From Pseudonocardia acidicola (lineage in GTDB: Bacteria; Actinomycetota; Actinomycetes; Mycobacteriales; Pseudonocardiaceae), in contig NZ_JAAXLA010000045.1 of the NCBI RefSeq assembly GCF_012911935.1, positions 1 to 55,131 on the forward strand: a DNA stretch of 55,131 nt. Reading direction: 5' to 3'. Of the stretch, positions 51,577 through 55,131 are shown in pieces (position 1 is the stretch's first letter; each line of letters opens with the position of its first letter). The notes beneath the pieces are model-generated. The model was not told where the DNA came from, made no database searches, and saw only the letters and a program-made list of their open reading frames with translations. Both the position numbers and the translations under genes were made by a program.

Positions 51577-52100
51577 TCCGCTCGACGGCCCGCTGAGCCT
51601 CGGCGCGCGCTTGGGCCGGCACCGCAGCATCCTGGAGCAGCGAAACCACGGTTGGCCGCCTGGGGCTTGTCATGCTCTTGCACTCCTCTCCCCTCCCCGG
51701 ACGCGGCATCACGAGAACCGGGTCAGAATCGACGCGGTACGAAGCGTCGCCGATTTTTCCGCTCGGCAGACGTTCGAAGGCTTGAATTCGTGAGATGACC
51801 CCTCAGCAAGCACTGTTGTATCGCTTTTTCCCGCTCGTAATGCGAATGTCAGCACCGCGTGCCACTTGAACAACCCACGGGGATGCACGAACCTCTCGTC
51901 CCATTGCGGTCCTTCAGCCGGTGCTCGTCTGCTGATCGGCGGGTGGGAACTCGTAGCCGGCGCCGGCGGAGCGAGGACCCGGACCCGGACCCGGACCCGG
52001 TGATCATCTCCACCGACACCGGCTTGCCCTCGGTGCGCGAGACGACCCGCGTACCTGCTGCGCCAGAACTCACTCCCACTGTCCTTGGCCCTCGGACGGG
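51577..52100. other. 520-base convergent intergenic region
   Basis: Between two convergent gene sets. No gene is supported and no strong terminator hairpin is visible. At 51975-51998 the hexamer GGACCC is repeated four times in perfect tandem. A less GC-rich patch lies at 51780-51850. Confidence 0.45.
51975..51998. repeat. (GGACCC)x4 tandem repeat
   Basis: Four perfect tandem copies of GGACCC plus a partial fifth. Simple-sequence repeat in non-coding DNA, prone to slippage; no function evident. Confidence 0.8.
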
Positions 52101-52652
52101 CTACGCGAAAACGATCGGCAGCACGATCGCCGCGGCGACGAGCGAGATGCCACTCAGAAGGTCGGCGCGGATGCGAATCACGCTGGCGGCAGCCCGCCCG
52201 AGGCACATCCCGGCGAACGACATCACCGCGGTCATCACGCCGAAGGTGACAGCCGGGATCACCGCGGAGAACCCGAGCACTCCCAGGCCCGTACCGGCGA
52301 GCAGGTTGTCCACGCTCAGCGAGAGCGGCATGCCGAACAGTGTCACCCACGGATGGTCCAGCTCCTCCGGTGCCGGGTTCCGGATCGCCCCGACGAGCAG
52401 GTACACGCCGTACAGGCCCATCACCGCCGGCCCCACGTAATCCGCGATCGGGCCGATCGCCTTGCCGACGTAGTGCCCGAGCAGACCGCCGGCCAGTGGC
52501 GCCACGGCATCCCAGATCCCGAATATCACGGCGATCTGCGCGGCCCGGCGGAGACCGAACGGAACGGTCCCGATCGCGACCGACGACCGGAAGTTGTCCA
52601 GGCTGAGCGTGAACCCGAGGACCAGCAGTGTGACGATCGTGGCATCACGCAT
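52101..52652 (-). CDS. MntP-like metal efflux membrane protein
   Basis: 183 residues, six predicted helices, with two related halves each carrying the metal-site motif: FTLSLDNFRSSVAIG in the first and MPLSLSVDNLLAGTGLG in the second. This is the MntP/DUF204 layout for manganese export; the metal specificity here is not proven. ATG 52652 begins two bases after the pqqE stop, so it is the last gene of the pqq operon, an unusual partner that may export a metal or another ligand linked to PQQ enzymes. Long N-terminal frame extension to 52766 is overlap with pqqE. Confidence 0.75.
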   Translation of the reverse strand: MRDATIVTLLVLGFTLSLDNFRSSVAIGTVPFGLRRAAQIAVIFGIWDAVAPLAGGLLGHYVGKAIGPIADYVGPAVMGLYGVYLLVGAIRNPAPEELDHPWVTLFGMPLSLSVDNLLAGTGLGVLGFSAVIPAVTFGVMTAVMSFAGMCLGRAAASVIRIRADLLSGISLVAAAIVLPIVFA

Positions 52653-52654
52653 GG

Positions 52655-53740
52655 CTACCGGGCCCGGTGTGGCCGAGGGACGAGGAGAAGGTCGGTCGAT
52701 CTCTGCTCGTCGTTGGCGGCTCGCACGGCGTCGGCGACGATCCCGTGGTCCGGTGAGAGGTGGCACACCGGATCGGTCCGGGCGGCGTCACCCGTGAGCT
52801 GGAACGCCTGGCACCGACACCCACCGAAGTCGATCTCACGACGGTCGCAGCCGCGGCAGGGGTCCGGCATCCAGTCCGTCCCCCGGAAACTCTGGAAGAG
52901 CGGCGACTCCGCCCAGATCCGTGACAGGGAGTCCTCCCGGACACTCGCGCGGGGAAGGGGCAGCGCCTGCGCAGCGGGACAGGGCAGGGCGTCGCCGTTG
53001 GGTGTCACGGTCAGCTGTCGGGCGGCCCATCCGCCCATGCAGGGCTTCGGGTACCGGCTGTAGTAGTCGGGCAGGACGTAGAGGACGTCCATCCGGCCCG
53101 CCAGGCGCTCGCGCGCGGCGCGGACCACCGCCTCGGCCCGATCGAGCTGCGCCCTGCTGGGCAGCAGCGCGCCGCGGTTGCGCAGGCCCCAGCCGTAGTA
53201 CTGGGTGTTGGCCAACTCGACGCGGCCGGCCCCCAACTCCTCGGCCAGCTGAAGAATGGCGGCGACCCGGTCGATGTTCTGCCGGTGAAGCACGACGTTC
53301 ACCGTGAGCGGCCACCCCATCTCCTTCACCGTGCGGGCGGCCTCGATCTTGCGCTCGAAGGACGGGGTGCAGGCGATCCGGTCGGAGAGGGCGGGTTCGT
53401 CGGCCTGGATACTGACCTGGACGTGATCGAGGCCTGCGGCCCTGAGCTCCTCCGCCCGGCGCCGGGACAGACCGATCGCACTGGTGACCAGGTTCGTGTA
53501 CATACCCAGCTCACCGGCGGTCGCGACGATCCGCGCCAGGTCTCGGCGCAGGAGCGGTTCACCGCCCGAGAGGTGACACTGCAGGACACCCAGTTCCTGG
53601 GCCTCGGCCAGCACCCGTTGCCACTGCTCGGTGCTCAGCTCGTCCGTGTAGTCGGAGAGGTTGAGCGGATTGGAGCAGTACGCACAGGACAACGGACAGC
53701 GGTAGGTGAGTTCGGCGAGCAGCCCGAAGGGTTTATCCAT
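52655..53740 (-). CDS. pqqE: PqqA peptide cyclase (radical SAM), PqqE
   Basis: 361-residue radical-SAM/SPASM enzyme that forms the Glu-Tyr carbon-carbon bond in PqqA, with PqqD as chaperone. Radical-SAM cysteines CPLSCAYC (15, 19, 22), SGGEPLLRRDL, and C-terminal auxiliary-cluster cysteines in PCMGGWAARQ, PDPCRGCDRREIDFGGCRCQ. ATG 53740 overlaps the pqqD stop by eight bases. Intact. No pqqA gene is in the window. Confidence 0.93.
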   Translation of the reverse strand: MDKPFGLLAELTYRCPLSCAYCSNPLNLSDYTDELSTEQWQRVLAEAQELGVLQCHLSGGEPLLRRDLARIVATAGELGMYTNLVTSAIGLSRRRAEELRAAGLDHVQVSIQADEPALSDRIACTPSFERKIEAARTVKEMGWPLTVNVVLHRQNIDRVAAILQLAEELGAGRVELANTQYYGWGLRNRGALLPSRAQLDRAEAVVRAARERLAGRMDVLYVLPDYYSRYPKPCMGGWAARQLTVTPNGDALPCPAAQALPLPRASVREDSLSRIWAESPLFQSFRGTDWMPDPCRGCDRREIDFGGCRCQAFQLTGDAARTDPVCHLSPDHGIVADAVRAANDEQRSTDLLLVPRPHRAR

Positions 53741-54023
53741 CGCTGACCTCCACGCATCGCTTGGCGACCAGGCGCGCGAGGAACCGCTGCACCTCGCCGT
53801 CGGCCACCCGGTCGTACCGCCCGTGCAGCTCCGCCACGATCTCGGCCACCGTCCGCCGCCCGTCACACAGGCCGAGGACGTCCGCGCCCGTCCCGTTCAG
53901 CACGACGACCGCCTCCGGGCTGAGCAGCACGTGTCGCGCCCGCGCCCGGTCGAACGTCAGCCGGACGTGGGGCGCGAGCCCGGGACGGCTCGCCCCTTCG
54001 ACAGTGCCGCGGTCAGTCCGCAT
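53733..54023 (-). CDS. pqqD: PQQ biosynthesis peptide chaperone PqqD
   Basis: 96-residue winged-helix peptide-binding protein: LAPHVRLTFDRARARHVLLS, PEAVVVLNGTGADVL and LCDGRRTVAEIVAELHGRYD match PqqD. It presents PqqA to PqqE. ATG 54023 lies inside the end of pqqC (11-base overlap), and its stop overlaps pqqE. Confidence 0.92.
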   Translation of the reverse strand: MRTDRGTVEGASRPGLAPHVRLTFDRARARHVLLSPEAVVVLNGTGADVLGLCDGRRTVAEIVAELHGRYDRVADGEVQRFLARLVAKRCVEVSDG

Positions 54024-54708
54024 AGGCTCGGTCGATCGCATCCATCACGCTCCAGAGCACATCGCACTTGAACGACAGGGCGGCCACCGCCCGTGCCTGG
54101 TCCTGCGCCGATCGACAGTGCCGGGTCACCACCTCGAGGGCGTGTTCGGAGTCGCGCGGGGCCTGCTCCAGTCGGGCCCGGAAGTAGGCAAGGCCGCCAC
54201 GGTCGATCCAGGTGTAGTGGCGCTCGAACGCGGCGAGGCGCTCGGCCATCAGGTCCGGTGCGAAGAGCTCGGTCAGCGACGACGCCACCGCCTCGACCCA
54301 CGGCTTGGTGCGGGCGAAGGTGACGTAGGCGTCGACGGCGAACCGGACACCGGGGACCAGATGCCGCCCATCCGCGATCTCCTCGCGGGTCAGCCCCACG
54401 GCCTCGCCCAGGCGCAGCCAGGCCTCGATGCCGCCCTCCTCGCCCGCCGTGCCGTCGTGGTCGACGATGCGGCGGACCCAGCGCCGGCGCACCTCGCGGT
54501 CGGGGCAGTTGGCGAGGATCGCGGCATCCTTGCGCGGAATGTTCTCCTGGTAGTAGTAGCGGTTGGCCACCCAACCCCGGATCTGGCGGCGGCTGAGCCG
54601 GCCGTCGTTCATTCTGATGTGGAAGGGGTGCCGGTCGTGGTAACGCCGTGCCTGGGAGCGCAGCGCCTCGACCAGACCGTCGGTCCCTGTTCTCGTCGTT
54701 GTCGTCAT
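54013..54708 (-). CDS. pqqC: pyrroloquinoline-quinone synthase, PqqC
   Basis: 231 residues, the cofactor-free oxidase for the last step of PQQ formation. YHDRHPFHIRMNDGRLSRRQ, GWVANRYYYQENIPRKDAAI, HDGTAGEEGGIEAWLRLGEA and ERHYTWIDRGGLAYFRARLE are all close to the family. ATG (54708) gives MTTTTRTGTD; the longer frame is pqqB residue. Appears complete. Confidence 0.94.
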   Translation of the reverse strand: MTTTTRTGTDGLVEALRSQARRYHDRHPFHIRMNDGRLSRRQIRGWVANRYYYQENIPRKDAAILANCPDREVRRRWVRRIVDHDGTAGEEGGIEAWLRLGEAVGLTREEIADGRHLVPGVRFAVDAYVTFARTKPWVEAVASSLTELFAPDLMAERLAAFERHYTWIDRGGLAYFRARLEQAPRDSEHALEVVTRHCRSAQDQARAVAALSFKCDVLWSVMDAIDRAYAD

Positions 54709-54710
54709 CG

Positions 54711-55093
54711 CGGCTCCAGACCTGCACCTCGAGGCCGTCCATGGCCACTTCCACCCCACGCTCCGCACTCACCCCCGCCGTGAGCTCCTGCACGCCCGGC
54801 AGGTACACCACTGCCCGGCCGCTGTGCTCGTCGGTGGGCGATGGCCCACGACCCGCCCTTCCTCATCAATCACCGGGCCCGAAGCGCGCCCGCTTCGTGG
54901 CGGGGACGTCGAACGCCCGGTAGGACAGCCCGTCAGCCAGGGACATGTCGGCTCCGGGTACCACCGGGCGCCACTCGATCGGGCAGTAGCGTCGGGCGTC
55001 CGGGGCAACGCCGTCCCGTCGCACAGCGTCTCGCGCACGGCGACGGTGGCGTGCAACTGCAGCCCCGCCCCTCCCGCAGGTCCACTGCGGAAA
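54711..55093 (-). pseudogene. pqqB remnant, truncated by contig end and by internal deletions
   Basis: Fragments in order but in several frames: FPQWTC (from the N-terminal GGGFPQWNC region) at the contig edge; AGLQLHATVAVRETLCDGTA; YCPIEWRPVVPGADMSLADG and SYRAFDVPATKRARFGPG; GRAVVYLPGVQELTAGV; and the C-terminal ERGVEVAMDGLEVQVW. Large blocks (about 80 residues after FPQWTC and about 80 before the end) are missing and at least two frameshifts occur. PqqB is a metallo-beta-lactamase-fold hydroxylase/carrier needed for full PQQ output. Confidence 0.75.
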
Positions 55094-55131
55094 CTGTCTC
55101 TTATAGACATCTCCGAGCCTACGAGACGAAT
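55094..55131. other. residual Nextera/Tn5 sequencing adapter at the contig end
   Basis: The sequence CTGTCTCTTATAGACATCT, followed by CCGAGCCTACGAGAC and GAAT, is the Nextera transposase adapter (mosaic end then read 2 tail) with two base differences, so it is not genomic. The biological sequence stops at about 55093. Confidence 0.95.

Noticed and set aside
48916..51630. 904-codon minus-strand open frame
   Set aside because: It is the exact shadow of two clear condensation-domain genes on the plus strand, driven by high GC in the third codon position, and has no domain of its own.
51577..52100. pqqA peptide gene
   Set aside because: No short frame with the required Glu-x3-Tyr pattern and a ribosome binding site is found here or elsewhere in the window; pqqA probably lies beyond the contig end.

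Overview
The window is high-GC actinobacterial DNA. The partial 16S 5' end, the single-gene CopD-CtaG fusion, the cold-shock gene and the general codon use fit the Pseudonocardiaceae, most likely a Pseudonocardia relative; I could not run a 16S comparison. The right edge is a physical contig end: the last 38 bases are a slightly miscalled Nextera/Tn5 sequencing adapter, not genome.

Layout. 1-421: start of an rRNA operon read leftward (16S 5' end, leader, promoter). 471-6251: housekeeping-type genes (CopD-CtaG, methyltransferase, PP2C phosphatase, HTH N6-adenine DNA methylase), several with signs of leaderless promoters. 6332-13990: tRNA-Arg(TCT) followed by a gene graveyard: integrase tail, headless DUF5919 regulator, Nudix hydrolase, amidohydrolase, IS481 scrap, intact Phd-PIN toxin-antitoxin pair, cspA, and fragments of Abi-like, CoA-transferase and RraA genes. 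13996-33786: catabolic region with an M20 peptidase, an operon of leader peptide, LLM flavin oxidoreductase, RedY-like protein and Nudix hydrolase, then two HyuA-like/DUF917 gene pairs around a PucR regulator, two complete three-subunit molybdenum hydroxylases, and broken accessory genes coxG, coxD/moxR and xdhC. 33938-41427: tandem glycine riboswitch followed by gcvP-gcvT-gcvH-glyA-sdaA and a lipA fragment. 41485-44318: cytochrome bd (cydAB) and a small membrane protein. 44319-48640: sparse region with broken DUF1275 and CadD genes, a probable Pho box and a family of short repeats. 48784-51576: two tandem condensation-domain acyltransferase-like paralogues. 52101-55093: leftward pqq operon (pqqB remnant, pqqC, pqqD, pqqE) ending in an MntP-like transporter.

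How the genes may work together. The most distinctive system is the 17.1-32.6 kb cluster. Former-DUF917 proteins (described, as I recall, as S-methyl-thiohydantoin desulfurases) paired with hydantoinase/oxoprolinase-like ATPases, plus two molybdenum hydroxylases and a purine-catabolism-type regulator, suggest hydroxylation and ring opening of an N-heterocycle, possibly a sulfur-bearing one. A neighbouring oxidoreductase operon begins with a cysteine-containing leader peptide coupled to its first gene, which fits a sulfur link. The glycine operon would take glycine through the cleavage system, GlyA and serine deaminase to pyruvate under riboswitch control.

A second theme is decay: more than a dozen genes have lost internal blocks or ends while adjacent long genes are intact. 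This is either deletion-biased erosion or an amplification/assembly artefact; read mapping would decide. Functions are inferred from sequence reading alone, without database searches.
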